Both the position numbers and the translations under genes were made by a program. Shown piece by piece: positions 33,415 to 41,866 of a DNA stretch of 64,000 nt. Position 1 is the first letter of the stretch. Each line of letters opens with the position of its first letter. The stretch comes from Sphingomonas parva (ex Maeng et al. 2020) (GTDB lineage: Bacteria > Pseudomonadota > Alphaproteobacteria > Sphingomonadales > Sphingomonadaceae): contig NZ_SPDV01000002.1 of NCBI RefSeq assembly GCF_004564275.1, forward strand, positions 124,001-188,000. Reading direction: 5' to 3'. Under the pieces are notes generated by a model that worked only from the letters and a program-made list of their open reading frames with translations, was not told where the DNA came from and made no database searches.

Positions 33415-35256
33415 ATGGACGCTCTCGACAGGCTGGAGAGGCACTGGCGCTGGTGGCTGCTCGTCTTCTGGCTGGTGACGGCGGGCCTGCTGATCTTCAA
33501 CCGCTGGGCGCAGATCCGCGGCTTCAGCCTCGGCGACACCGATGACAATCTGCGCATGGCGCAGGTTCGCGCGCTCCTCGGCGGCCAGGGCTGGTACGAC
33601 CTCCGACAATATCGGCTGAATCCGCCCGCCGGGGCCGACATTCACTGGTCCCGGATCGTCGACCTGCCCATTGCCGGCATCAAGCTTGCTCTGGCGCCGA
33701 TCCTCGGCGGCGCCGCAGCCGAACGATGGGCGGTCACCGTCGCGCCGCTGCTGCCGATGGGCGTCGGCATGGCGGCGGTCGCGGTCACGGCTCGCCGCCT
33801 GGTGGCGCCGCAGGCCTTCGCCCTCGCCATCGCGCTGCTGCTCTGCGCCCACAGCGTCCGCGGCATGTGGTCGCCGCTGCGCATCGATCACCATGGCTGG
33901 CAGCTCGCCGCCCTCGCCGTGGCGGTGATGGGCCTGTCGGATCGGCGCCGGGCGCGCGGTGGCGCCGTGCTTGGCCTCGCCACCGCTTTTTCCCTCGCGA
34001 TCGGGCTTGAGATGCTGCTCTATCTCGCGCTGTTCGGCGCGGCTGCCGGCCTGCTCTGGGTGCGCGACGGCGCGGAGGCGCGGCGGCTCGCAACCTATGG
34101 AGTGACGCTGGCCGGCGGCTGTGCGCTCGGCTTCCTTGCCTTCGCCTCCTACGCGAACCGGGCCCCGGTGTGCGACGCCCTCTCCCCAGTCTGGCTGTCG
34201 GCGATGGTCCTGGCGGGGGCGCTCTGCGTCGGCCTCGCATTCCTGACGCCGGCTCGCTGGCCGCTGCGCCTCGCCCTTGCCGCGCTGGCGGCCGTGATCG
34301 TCGCCGGCGCCTTCGCTCTGGCGTGGCCGCACTGTCTCGGCCGGCTCGAGGGCGTGTCGCCCGAGCTCGAGCGGATGTGGCTCGGCAACGTCCGCGAAGC
34401 GCGTCCGCTCTACACCCACGGCTGGCAGACCGGTCTCGGGATCGCCGCGCTGCCGATCGCGGGCCTGGTCGGCTATGTCGTCATGCTCTGGCGCAGCCGA
34501 CGGGAACCCGACACGCTCGCCATCTGGGCTGCGGTCGGCGCGCCTGCCTTGCTCGCCGCGTTGCTCCTTCTCTGGCAGAGCCGCGCCGGTCCGGCGGCCC
34601 AGCTGCTCGCGCTGCCCGGGGCGACCGGCCTTGCCTGGGCCCTGATCCCGCGCCTGCGTTCCAGCCGTCTCGTGCTCGTCCGGGTCGTGGGCACCGTCGC
34701 CGCCTTCCTCGTCATTTCCGGCGTCGCGGCGCAGGAGGCGACGCGCTTCATTCCGAAGCCCCCGCCGAGCAAGGTCCGCGAAGCCGGCAACAAGGCCAAT
34801 GCCAGCTGTCCGACTCTCGCGGCGCTGAAGCCGGTGGCGGCGCAACCGAAAGGCTATGTCCTCACCTTCGTCGATCTGGGGCCGCGGCTGATCGCCGTGA
34901 CTCCCCATTCGGCGGTGGCCGGACCGTACCACCGCAACGGCAACGACATCCTCGACGTGATGAAGACCTTCCGCGGGAGCCGCGAGTTCGCCCGCTCGGT
35001 GATCGCGAAGCGCGGTATCGACTATGTCCTGATCTGCCCGGGAATGGCCGAATCGACGATCTACGCCGCCTACGCCAAGAAGGGCTTCTACATGCAGCTC
35101 GTCCGAGGCGAGATCCCGATCTGGCTGGACTCGATCGATCTTCCGGAGAATTCGCCCTATCGGATGTGGAAGGTGGACAAGGGGCGGATCGGCGTCCCGG
35201 AAGCCCCCCGTCCGGCTCCGCAGGGCCGCCGGCCGCCGGCTAGACCTGGAAGCTGA
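33415..35256 (+). CDS. Large polytopic membrane protein, candidate STT3/GT-C-like transferase
   Basis: 613 residues with about twelve hydrophobic segments and a soluble C-terminal domain (about 450-613). The first outer loop reads FSLGDTDDNLRMAQVRALL, with adjacent Asp residues and Arg, then ADIHWSRIVDLP, and RIDHHGWQLAALAV after the next helices; this layout recalls the DxD-type loop of oligosaccharyltransferase-like GT-C proteins. Similar sphingomonad proteins often carry only uninformative names. ATG 33415 follows GGGGCAGCAGCAGG. It is divergent from gtrA (82 bases) and ends 17 bases inside the convergent marC. Confidence 0.6.
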   Translation: MDALDRLERHWRWWLLVFWLVTAGLLIFNRWAQIRGFSLGDTDDNLRMAQVRALLGGQGWYDLRQYRLNPPAGADIHWSRIVDLPIAGIKLALAPILGGAAAERWAVTVAPLLPMGVGMAAVAVTARRLVAPQAFALAIALLLCAHSVRGMWSPLRIDHHGWQLAALAVAVMGLSDRRRARGGAVLGLATAFSLAIGLEMLLYLALFGAAAGLLWVRDGAEARRLATYGVTLAGGCALGFLAFASYANRAPVCDALSPVWLSAMVLAGALCVGLAFLTPARWPLRLALAALAAVIVAGAFALAWPHCLGRLEGVSPELERMWLGNVREARPLYTHGWQTGLGIAALPIAGLVGYVVMLWRSRREPDTLAIWAAVGAPALLAALLLLWQSRAGPAAQLLALPGATGLAWALIPRLRSSRLVLVRVVGTVAAFLVISGVAAQEATRFIPKPPPSKVREAGNKANASCPTLAALKPVAAQPKGYVLTFVDLGPRLIAVTPHSAVAGPYHRNGNDILDVMKTFRGSREFARSVIAKRGIDYVLICPGMAESTIYAAYAKKGFYMQLVRGEIPIWLDSIDLPENSPYRMWKVDKGRIGVPEAPRPAPQGRRPPARPGS

Positions 35257-35881
35257 CCGAAATACCGTCGATCACGAACTGAGCGGCAAGCGCGGCGAGG
35301 ATCACGCCGAGCAGGCGTGTGAGCATCGCCTCGAGCTTGTGACCGATCAGCCGCATCAGCGGCCCGGAGGCGAGCAGAGCGGCCAGGGTCAGGGCCATCA
35401 CTGCGGCAAGGGCGGCGAACACGATCGCGGTCTGCTCGACGCCCTGGCTGCGCGCGACGAGCAGCATGATCGACGCGATCGATCCGGGCCCTGCGATCAT
35501 CGGTATCGCCATGGGGAAGACGGAGATGTCGTCGTGGGCCGGGTCCGCGCCGACTTCCTGGGCGCGCGCCTCGCGCCGCTGGGTCCGCTTCTCGAACACC
35601 ATGTCGAGCGCAATCAGGAACAGCATGATGCCGCCCGCGATGCGGAACGCAGCGAGGCTGACGCCCAGCGCGGAAAGCAGGTCCTCGCCGAGCAAGCCGA
35701 AGAAGACGAGGATGCTGAACGCGATCGCCACCGAGCGCCAGGCCATGGAGAAGCGGTGGCCGGACGGGGTGTCGCGGGTCAGCCCCGCAAAGATCGGGGC
35801 GCAGCCCGGCGGATCGATGATCACGAAGAAGGTGACGAAGGCGGAAACGAAAAGCTCGAGCACGCGTGTTCCCCCATTCAC
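35240..35881 (-). CDS. MarC family membrane protein
   Basis: 213 residues, six hydrophobic segments in the MarC (UPF0056) pattern: FVSAFVTFFVIIDPPGCAPIF, FRIAGGIMLFLIALDMVF, VFPMAIPMIAGPGSIASIML, and a C-terminal LGVILAALAAQFVIDGI. The pair of conserved motifs (DPPG.AP and PMAIPMIAGPG) is intact. Function of the family is unsettled; the old link to antibiotic resistance is not supported. Start GTG 35881 is inferred; a later GTG (35863) is possible. Downstream of folD on the same strand. Confidence 0.9.
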   Translation of the reverse strand: MNGGTRVLELFVSAFVTFFVIIDPPGCAPIFAGLTRDTPSGHRFSMAWRSVAIAFSILVFFGLLGEDLLSALGVSLAAFRIAGGIMLFLIALDMVFEKRTQRREARAQEVGADPAHDDISVFPMAIPMIAGPGSIASIMLLVARSQGVEQTAIVFAALAAVMALTLAALLASGPLMRLIGHKLEAMLTRLLGVILAALAAQFVIDGISVSFQV

Positions 35882-35899
35882 CCTTGGTCCGCGGCGCCG

Positions 35900-36787
35900 T
35901 CAAAGCCCCTGCGGGGCCGGCAGGCCGGCACGGGAATGCGCGGCGACCAGCGTATTCCTCAGCAGCACGGCGATGGTCATCGGGCCTACTCCGCCCGGCA
36001 CCGGCGTGATAGCCCCCGCGACCTCCGATGCGCTGGCGAAATCCACGTCGCCGACCAGCCGAGACTTGCCGTCCGCGCCCGGCACGCGGTTGATGCCGAC
36101 GTCGATCACCGTCGCGCCGGGCTTCAGCCACCCGCCGGGCACCATCTCCGGCCGCCCGACGGCGGCAATGACGATGTCGGCGCGTTGCACGACCCCAGGC
36201 AGGTCGCGCGTTCTGCTGTGCGCGATCGTCACCGTGCAATTCTCTGCCAGCAGCAGTTGCGCCATCGGCTTGCCGACGATGTTCGAGCGGCCGATGACCA
36301 CCGCCTCGAGGCCGGAGAGGTCGCCGAGCCGGTCACGGAGCAGCATCAGGCAGCCCAATGGGGTGCATGGGACGAGGCCCTCCTCGCCGACCGCGAGCCG
36401 GCCGGCGCTGATCACGTGGAAGCCGTCGACATCCTTGTCGGGGTCGATCGCCTCGATCACCGCCTTGTCGTCGATGCCGGCGGGCAGCGGGAGCTGCACG
36501 AGGATGCCGTCGACACTCTCATCGGCATTCAGTTGCTCGACCAGCGCGATCAGTTCGTCCTGGCTGGTCGTGTCGGGCAGGCGATGCTCGAAGCTCGCCA
36601 TGCCGGCGCCCACCGTCGCCTTGTTCTTGGAGCGAACGTAGACCTGGCTCGCCGGATCCTCGCCGACCAGCACGACCGCGAGGCCGGGAGCGCGGCCGGT
36701 CGCGACAGAGAAAGAGGGCACCGCTTCTGCAACCCGCTTGCGCAGCCTTTCGGCGAACGCTTTCCCGTCGATGAGCTCGGCCCCCAC
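35900..36787 (-). CDS. folD: Bifunctional methylene-THF dehydrogenase/methenyl-THF cyclohydrolase
   Basis: Interconverts 5,10-methylene- and 10-formyl-tetrahydrofolate with NADP. 295 residues. Signature 1 [20 protein letters not shown] carries the catalytic Lys; [30 protein letters not shown] and [11 protein letters not shown] line the folate site; [17 protein letters not shown] and TVTIAHSRT form the Rossmann part; [18 protein letters not shown] is signature 2. GTG start at 36787; six bases after the yggT stop, so cotranscribed. Confidence 0.96.
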   Translation of the reverse strand: MGAELIDGKAFAERLRKRVAEAVPSFSVATGRAPGLAVVLVGEDPASQVYVRSKNKATVGAGMASFEHRLPDTTSQDELIALVEQLNADESVDGILVQLPLPAGIDDKAVIEAIDPDKDVDGFHVISAGRLAVGEEGLVPCTPLGCLMLLRDRLGDLSGLEAVVIGRSNIVGKPMAQLLLAENCTVTIAHSRTRDLPGVVQRADIVIAAVGRPEMVPGGWLKPGATVIDVGINRVPGADGKSRLVGDVDFASASEVAGAITPVPGGVGPMTIAVLLRNTLVAAHSRAGLPAPQGL

Positions 36788-36793
36788 GGTCGC

Positions 36794-37090
36794 TCAGCCG
36801 CCGATCAGCGTGGCGAAGATGTTCGGGAGCAGGATGTCCCGCAGGATGATGATGATCAGGATCACGACCATCGGCGCGAGATCGATCCCGCCGAAGTCCG
36901 GCAGCACCCTGCGCAAGGGGCGGTACAGCGGTTCGGTGAGACGATCCAGGGCCATCAGGAAGCGGCGGACACCGTCATTGTGGGTGTTGATGACGTTGAA
37001 AGCGACAAGCCAGCTGAGCACCGCCTGCAGGATGATGATCCACATCAGCACCCGCAGCAGCAGGTCGATAATCTGAAAAAGGGCAAGCAT
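36794..37090 (-). CDS. YggT family membrane protein
   Basis: 98 residues with two hydrophobic regions (IIDLLLRVLMWIIILQAVLSW and MVVILIIIILRDILLPNIFA) and the family middle DRLTEPLYRPLRRVLPDFGG. YggT proteins are small inner-membrane proteins linked to osmotic or membrane homeostasis, without a proven activity. ATG 37090 follows GCGGGGAGAACG; an in-frame ATG at 37120 would add ten residues. Operon with folD. Confidence 0.9.
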   Translation of the reverse strand: MLALFQIIDLLLRVLMWIIILQAVLSWLVAFNVINTHNDGVRRFLMALDRLTEPLYRPLRRVLPDFGGIDLAPMVVILIIIILRDILLPNIFATLIGG

Positions 37091-37150
37091 CGTCACGTTC
37101 TCCCCGCGCTTGGGGTTCATGTAGGGGCGTGCGCGGGAAGGGGCAACCGA

Positions 37151-38113
37151 TCAGGGGGCGAAGCGAAGCGGCTCCGCCCGGGCAAGGATCAGGGCGAAGC
37201 CTTCGTCGGACGTGGTCCATTCGTGCGTCACGCTCCACCCGCCTGCCGTGAGGAGCAGTCGCGCGTCGCGGGGGGCGTATTTGTGGCTGTTCTCGGTGTG
37301 GATCGTCTCGCCGGCCCCGAATGCGAAGCTTGCGCCCGCGACTTCGAAGGAAAGGTCGCGCGAGGCAACCAGGTGCATCTCGATCCGCGCGAGCGCGTCG
37401 TTCCACCTCGCCTCATGTCGAAAGGCTTCGATCGGGATGGTCCCGTCGAGCTCGCGATTGATGCGGTGCAGGAGGTTCAGGTTGAAGGCGGCGGTGATGC
37501 CGGCTGCGTCGTCATAGGCGGCGAGCAGGGTCTCGACGGACTTCACCCGGTCCATTCCGATCAGCAGCCAGGCCCCGACGCCGAGCGTGTCGCGCATTGC
37601 GCGGAGCAGGTCCACGGCGGTGCCGGGCACCAGATTTCCGATCGTCGAGCCGGGGAAGAAGCCGATCTTCGCCGCCTGGTCGATCGTCTCTGGCAGGTGG
37701 ATTGGCCGCATGAAATCGGCCTCGACCGGATGGATCGGCAAGTCCGGCAGCAACGTCTGAAGGCCGGCTATCGAGGTCCTGAGGAACTCGCCGGAGATGT
37801 CGATCGGCACGTAAGCCGAGGCTTCGATAGCGCGCAGCAGGATCGGCGTCTTGGCCGATGAGCCAGAGCCGAATTCGACGACCACGTCACCCCGCCCCGC
37901 GATACGGGCGACCTCCGGGCAATGGCGCTCGAGCAATTCAGTGTCGGCGCGGGTGAGATAATATTCCGGAAGGGTGGTGATCGCCTCGAACAGCTCGGAT
38001 CCGCGCCGGTCGTAGAGCCATCGGGCGGGAATCGCAGGAATCGGTGCCGAAAGGCCCGCAATGACGTCGTCGCGGAAGGCCGGATCCGCTGAAGAATGCG
38101 TCAGCGCATCCAT
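37151..38113 (-). CDS. egtD: L-histidine N-alpha-methyltransferase (ergothioneine synthesis)
   Basis: Converts histidine to hercynine with three SAM. 320 residues, the usual length: RWLYDRRGSELFEAITTLPEY, VVEFGSGSSAKTPILL (SAM motif), PVEADF, FFPGSTIGNL, LIGMDRVKS, YDDAAGITAAFNLNLLHRIN, and a C-terminal ETIHTENSHKY with substrate-binding residues. Its ATG shares one base with the egtB stop (TGATG), so the pathway pair is translationally coupled. No egtA, egtC or egtE is near, as expected for the short alphaproteobacterial route. Confidence 0.95.
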   Translation of the reverse strand: MDALTHSSADPAFRDDVIAGLSAPIPAIPARWLYDRRGSELFEAITTLPEYYLTRADTELLERHCPEVARIAGRGDVVVEFGSGSSAKTPILLRAIEASAYVPIDISGEFLRTSIAGLQTLLPDLPIHPVEADFMRPIHLPETIDQAAKIGFFPGSTIGNLVPGTAVDLLRAMRDTLGVGAWLLIGMDRVKSVETLLAAYDDAAGITAAFNLNLLHRINRELDGTIPIEAFRHEARWNDALARIEMHLVASRDLSFEVAGASFAFGAGETIHTENSHKYAPRDARLLLTAGGWSVTHEWTTSDEGFALILARAEPLRFAP

Positions 38114-39378
38114 CAGACGTCCCTCGCCAGCCGTAGGCCGCAGAACTGCCAACGCTGGTGCGGGTAGAAGAAGTTCCGATAGCTGGCCCGCATGTGGCCC
38201 CGGGGCGTTGCGCAGCTGCCGCCGCGAAGCACGAACTGGTTGACCATGAACTTGCCGTTATATTCGCCCACCGTGCCCTCCTGCGGCCGAAAGCCCGGAT
38301 AGGGAAGGAAGGCGCTGGCGGTCCACTCCCAGACGTCTCCGAACATCTGAACGAGACCGCCGGTGGACGCTGCCGCCCGCGGCGCAACGGCGCCGGCGGC
38401 ATCCAGCTGGTTGCCGCCGCAGGGATCGAGGTCTGCCGCGGCCGCTTCCCATTCCGCTTCGGTCGGTAGCCTCGCGCCGGCCCAGCGGGCGAAGGCATCG
38501 GCCTCGTACCAGCTGACATGAGCAACCGGGGCTGCCCTGTCGACCGGCCGCAGGCCATCGAGGCCGAACCTCTGCCAAACCGCATCCGGATCGCGCGACC
38601 AATAGAGCGGCGCCGCGATGCCATTGGCCTGCACCCAGGCCCAACCATCGGCGGTCCATAGCGAGGGATCGCGATAGCCGCCCGCGTCGATGAACTCGAT
38701 CCAGGCGGCGTTGCTCACCGGGGCCTGGTCGAGGGAATAAGGGTGCAGCAGGACCGGGTGGCGCGGACCTTCGCAGTCGAAAGCGAAGCCGCTGCCCTGA
38801 TGCCCGATCTCATGAATTCCGCCGGCAAAGCCGACGCGGCCGCCCGGCGCAGTCTCTTCCTCGTGCCGCGCGCCGCGCTGCCAGATCGCGGGCGCGAGCG
38901 GATTTTCGGCGAATGCGCTCAGCATGTCGGTGAGCATCAATTCCTGATGCTGCTGCTCATGGTTGATGCCGAGCTCGACCAGCTCGGTTGCCTCCGTCGG
39001 TAGCGAGGGAAGAGCCTCGAGCAGCGCGTCCTCGACCCTTGCGCGATAGTCGAGCACCTCGCCAAGGCTCGGGCGGCTCAGCATGCCGCGCCGTTCCCGC
39101 GCATGACGGGCGCCTTCACCGTCATAATAGGAATTGAACAGATAGGCCCAGCGGGCATCGCGCGCCGAATAGCGCTCAACGTGATCGCGCAGGACGAAGG
39201 TCTCGAAGAACCAGGTGGTGTGGGCGAGGTGCCACTTGGTCGGCGACGCTTCTGGCGAGGGCTGGATGGTGGCGTCCGCATCGGAAAGCGGCGCAGCGAG
39301 GGCGCGGCTGAGCGCACGCGTCGCGGCGAAGCGTTCCGCCAGGGTCGCGCTTTCAAGCGCCTGGGCCTTCGCCGCCAT
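38113..39378 (-). CDS. egtB: Ergothioneine sulfoxide synthase
   Basis: Non-haem iron enzyme that joins hercynine to cysteine or gamma-glutamylcysteine. 421 residues. N-terminal DinB-like domain with the iron ligands in KWHLAHTTWFFETF and INHEQQHQELMLTD; C-terminal formylglycine-enzyme-like domain with PVSNAAWIEFIDAGGY, RLPTEAEWEAAA, GDVWEWTASAF and CGLRLARDV. Excellent ribosome site TCAGGAGGAACG before ATG 39378. First gene of the egtB-egtD pair. Which thiol donor it uses cannot be told here. Confidence 0.95.
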   Translation of the reverse strand: MAAKAQALESATLAERFAATRALSRALAAPLSDADATIQPSPEASPTKWHLAHTTWFFETFVLRDHVERYSARDARWAYLFNSYYDGEGARHARERRGMLSRPSLGEVLDYRARVEDALLEALPSLPTEATELVELGINHEQQHQELMLTDMLSAFAENPLAPAIWQRGARHEEETAPGGRVGFAGGIHEIGHQGSGFAFDCEGPRHPVLLHPYSLDQAPVSNAAWIEFIDAGGYRDPSLWTADGWAWVQANGIAAPLYWSRDPDAVWQRFGLDGLRPVDRAAPVAHVSWYEADAFARWAGARLPTEAEWEAAAADLDPCGGNQLDAAGAVAPRAAASTGGLVQMFGDVWEWTASAFLPYPGFRPQEGTVGEYNGKFMVNQFVLRGGSCATPRGHMRASYRNFFYPHQRWQFCGLRLARDV

Positions 39379-39421
39379 CGTTCCTCCTGAGGATGAGCTT
39401 ACAACAGAATAGCGACAGGGG

Positions 39422-39994
39422 TTAGCCGCGTGTCGCTCCGGGCTGCCAAAGGACGTCGCCCCCCTCCGCTCTGGCGACGTAGCGGGCGAGGACGAACAGG
39501 TGATCGGAAAGCCTGTTGAGATAGACCAGCGCCAGCGGGTTAAGGCGGACCTCCGCGGCTGCGGAGACCGCCGATCGTTCCGCCTTGCGGACGATCGTGC
39601 GGGCGAGGTGCAGATGTGCGGCGCCGGCGCCGCCGCCGGGGAGAATGAAGCTGCGCAGCGGTTCGAGCTCGACATTCATCGCGTCGATCTCGGCTTCGAG
39701 CCGGTCGATCTGCGGCTGAACGACGCGGAGCGCCATGTCCGTGGGAGTGAAGTCCTCGCCCGGGGTCGCGAGATCGGCGCCCAGATCGAACAGCTCGTTC
39801 TGGATCGCGCGAAGCATTGCTCGCTCGGTCGCGCCGTGCACGTGAAGCAGCGCGACGCCGATTGCGCTGTTCGCCTCGTCGACGTCGCCGATCGCCACCG
39901 CGCGCGGATGCGCCTTGGAGATGCGCGATCCGTCCGCGAGGCCGGTCAGGCCCTGATCGCCCGTCTTCGTGTAGATGCGGTTGAGGCGGACCAG
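39422..39994 (-). CDS. Cob(I)alamin adenosyltransferase (PduO type), probable CTG start
   Basis: Makes adenosylcobalamin from cob(I)alamin and ATP. The conserved N-terminus VRLNRIYTKTGDQGLTGLAD, the ATP-binding region, is in frame but no ATG, GTG or TTG precedes it before the upstream stop region. A CTG at 39994 stands 8 bases after GGAGG and gives a normal 190-residue protein; CTG 40000 is also possible. Other landmarks: AIGDVDEANSAIGVA, LFDLGADLATP, SFILPGGG, RTIVRKAERS and LNRLSDHLFVLARY. A GTG at 39898 would delete the ATP site. Directly downstream of the HIG1 gene. Confidence 0.88.
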   Translation of the reverse strand: MVRLNRIYTKTGDQGLTGLADGSRISKAHPRAVAIGDVDEANSAIGVALLHVHGATERAMLRAIQNELFDLGADLATPGEDFTPTDMALRVVQPQIDRLEAEIDAMNVELEPLRSFILPGGGAGAAHLHLARTIVRKAERSAVSAAAEVRLNPLALVYLNRLSDHLFVLARYVARAEGGDVLWQPGATRG

Positions 39995-39996
39995 CG

Positions 39997-40200
39997 TCAG
40001 CTCCTCCCGCTCGCCATCATCAGGAAGAGGATCACCAGCACGATCGCGATCGCCTGGAACATCACGCGCTTGCGCATCAGCTCCTGCGATCGGGCGCCGG
40101 TCAGATCCTTCTGCTGCGCCATTCCGATCACGCCCTTCACGAGCACGAAGAGGGTGGCGCCGGCGGCGAGGATGATGAGCAGGAAGAGGAAGACGTCCAT
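39997..40200 (-). CDS. HIG1-domain twin-transmembrane protein
   Basis: 67 residues: MDVFLFLLIILAAGATLFVL, a basic polar hinge (QQKDLTGARSQELMRKRVMF), and a second helix AIAIVLVILFLMMA. This is the small bacterial HIG1-type protein whose mitochondrial relatives stabilise respiratory complexes. Its 3' end carries the GGAGG that probably serves the cobalamin adenosyltransferase next to it, so the two are coupled. ATG 40200. Confidence 0.85.
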   Translation of the reverse strand: MDVFLFLLIILAAGATLFVLVKGVIGMAQQKDLTGARSQELMRKRVMFQAIAIVLVILFLMMASGRS

Positions 40201-40209
40201 GTCGCCTAT

Positions 40210-41076
40210 CTAGGGTCCCATGCTCGAATATCCAGCCGGCAATCGGCCGTCGAGAAGGTCTGCGGCGAGGCGCGCCGGGTCTGCACCGCCGCGGCGCAGG
40301 TCCGCCAGGGTCGGCGCTCCGTTCCGTTTGGCGAGGCGGCGCCCGTCCGCATCGGTCAGCAGGGGGTGATGATGGTAGAGCGGGGTCGGCAGGTCGAGCA
40401 GCGCCTGGAGCAGGCGGTGAATGTCGGTCGCGGCGTAGAGATCCCGACCCCGAACGATGTCCGTGACGCCTTGGGCTGCATCGTCGACCGTCACCGCCAG
40501 ATGGTAGCTGGTCGGCGCGTCCTTGCGCGCCAGCACGACATCGCCGAACGCCTGCGGCTCCGCCAGAACCTCGGTTTCGCCATCGTGCCAGTAGAGCGGG
40601 CCGGTGCGGGCGAGCGCCGCTTCTGTGTCGAGGCGCCAGGCGTGCGGCTCGAGCGCGCGGCGCCGCGCCCGCTCCTCGGCAGGCAATCTGCGACAGGTGC
40701 CGGGGTAGATCGGCCCGTCGGGGCCGTGCGGTGCAGCGGCGCTGGCCGCGATCTCGGCGGCGATCGTCGAACGGGTGCAGAAGCAGGGGTAGACCAGCCC
40801 GGCCGCCTTCAGGCGCGACAGCGCGTCGGCGTAAAGCGGCAGGCGCTCGGATTGGAAGACGATCTCCCCATCCCAGGTCACCCCCAGCCAGAGCAGGTCG
40901 TCGATGATCTCGTCGACGAACTCGGCGCGCGCGCGGCCGGGGTCGATGTCCTCGATGCGCAGCAGGAAGCCGCCGTCGTGGCTGCGGGCATGGCGGTGGG
41001 CGAGCAGACAGGAATAGGCGTGGCCGAGGTGCAGGAGGCCGGTGGGGCTGGGCGCGAAGCGGGAAACGATGTGCAT
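40210..41076 (-). CDS. gluQ: Glutamyl-Q tRNA(Asp) synthetase
   Basis: Glutamylates queuosine at position 34 of tRNA-Asp. 288 residues, a GluRS catalytic core without anticodon-binding domain. HIGH motif is FAPSPTGLLHLGHAYS; Zn ligands PCFCT...YPGTC with the Tyr; LARKDAPTSYHLAVTVDDA, VTDIVRGRDLYAAT; KMSKS equivalent RRLAKRNG. ATG 41076. A leader region with hairpins separates it from the divergent HNH gene. Confidence 0.94.
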   Translation of the reverse strand: MHIVSRFAPSPTGLLHLGHAYSCLLAHRHARSHDGGFLLRIEDIDPGRARAEFVDEIIDDLLWLGVTWDGEIVFQSERLPLYADALSRLKAAGLVYPCFCTRSTIAAEIAASAAAPHGPDGPIYPGTCRRLPAEERARRRALEPHAWRLDTEAALARTGPLYWHDGETEVLAEPQAFGDVVLARKDAPTSYHLAVTVDDAAQGVTDIVRGRDLYAATDIHRLLQALLDLPTPLYHHHPLLTDADGRRLAKRNGAPTLADLRRGGADPARLAADLLDGRLPAGYSSMGP

Positions 41077-41126
41077 CAGTGCTTTGCCCCTTGACCGCGA
41101 GTCGGCACGCGTGCTGTCATGCGCCT

Positions 41127-41177
41127 GTCACCTTCTGCTGCGAGGAGGTGACGGACAGGGGAGAGCCTCCCCGTCCT
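41127..41177 (+). other. Tandem hairpins in the leader of the HNH gene
   Basis: GTCACCT / AGGTGAC (41127-41152) is followed by GGAC-A-GGGGAG-AGC-CTCCCC-G-TCC (41153-41177). Both lie in the 163-base gap between divergent gluQ and the HNH gene, 62 bases upstream of the latter's start. No T run, so they are more likely leader structures than terminators. Confidence 0.4.
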
Positions 41178-41239
41178 GAGTGCGACAGGCCGGGCCGTTC
41201 GGGGAGCTCCCTCGGGACACGGAGGCCGTCGGCGAGCGC

Positions 41240-41806
41240 ATGTACCACCCCGATCTCATTCGACATCCCGACAGCTGCCCTGCGCTGGTGCTGAACGCGG
41301 ACTATACGCCGCTCAGTTACTATCCGCTCAGCCTGTGGCCCTGGCAAACCGCGGTCAAGGCGGTGTTCCTCGAGCGCGTCGACATCGTCGCCCAATATGC
41401 GCGGGAGGTGCACAGCCCCAGCCGCTCCTTCCAGCTGCCTTCGGTGATCGCGCTCCGCCAGTATGTGAAACCTTCGGAGAACCCGGCTTTCACCCGGTTC
41501 AACCTGTTTCTCCGCGATCGCTTCGAATGCCAATATTGCGGCGATGAGCGCGAGCTCACCTTCGATCACGTCGTACCCCGCGCCCAGGGCGGCCGCACGA
41601 CCTGGGAGAATGTCGCCACCGCCTGCGCTCCGTGTAACCTGCGCAAGGGCGGCCGCACGCCGGCCGAGGCACACATGCACCTCTACCGCCGGCCCTATCG
41701 GCCCACCAGCTGGCAGCTGCAGGAGAATGGCCGGAGCTTCCCGCCCAATTATCTGCACGATAGCTGGCGCGACTATCTCTACTGGGACATCGAGCTGGAG
41801 GCGTAG
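41240..41806 (+). CDS. HNH endonuclease family protein
   Basis: 188 residues. The N-terminal half (ALVLNADYTPLSYYPLSLWP, VERVDIVAQY-like region) and the HNH module FECQYCGDERELTFDHVVPRAQGG, NVATACAPCNLRKGG match the widespread bacterial HNH family often encoded as a single chromosomal gene; two CxxC pairs bind zinc and the central DHVVPR holds the catalytic His. Role unknown. ATG 41240 chosen; the open frame extends to 41180, through the leader hairpins. Confidence 0.9.
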   Translation: MYHPDLIRHPDSCPALVLNADYTPLSYYPLSLWPWQTAVKAVFLERVDIVAQYAREVHSPSRSFQLPSVIALRQYVKPSENPAFTRFNLFLRDRFECQYCGDERELTFDHVVPRAQGGRTTWENVATACAPCNLRKGGRTPAEAHMHLYRRPYRPTSWQLQENGRSFPPNYLHDSWRDYLYWDIELEA

Positions 41807-41866
41807 CAGGCGCTCGCGACGCAGGGCCGGGACAGAGGCGCGGCGAGAAGACCATCCGCGCCTGCG

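Noticed and set aside
32179-34932. Very long open frame (about 917 codons) on the minus strand through the methyltransferase, gtrA and the candidate STT3-like gene
   Set aside because: Only its last 242 codons (the methyltransferase) look like a protein; the rest is the antisense of well-supported genes in GC-rich DNA.
35339-37861. Open frame of 840 codons antisense to marC, folD, yggT and egtD
   Set aside because: Overlaps four confident genes and has shadow composition.
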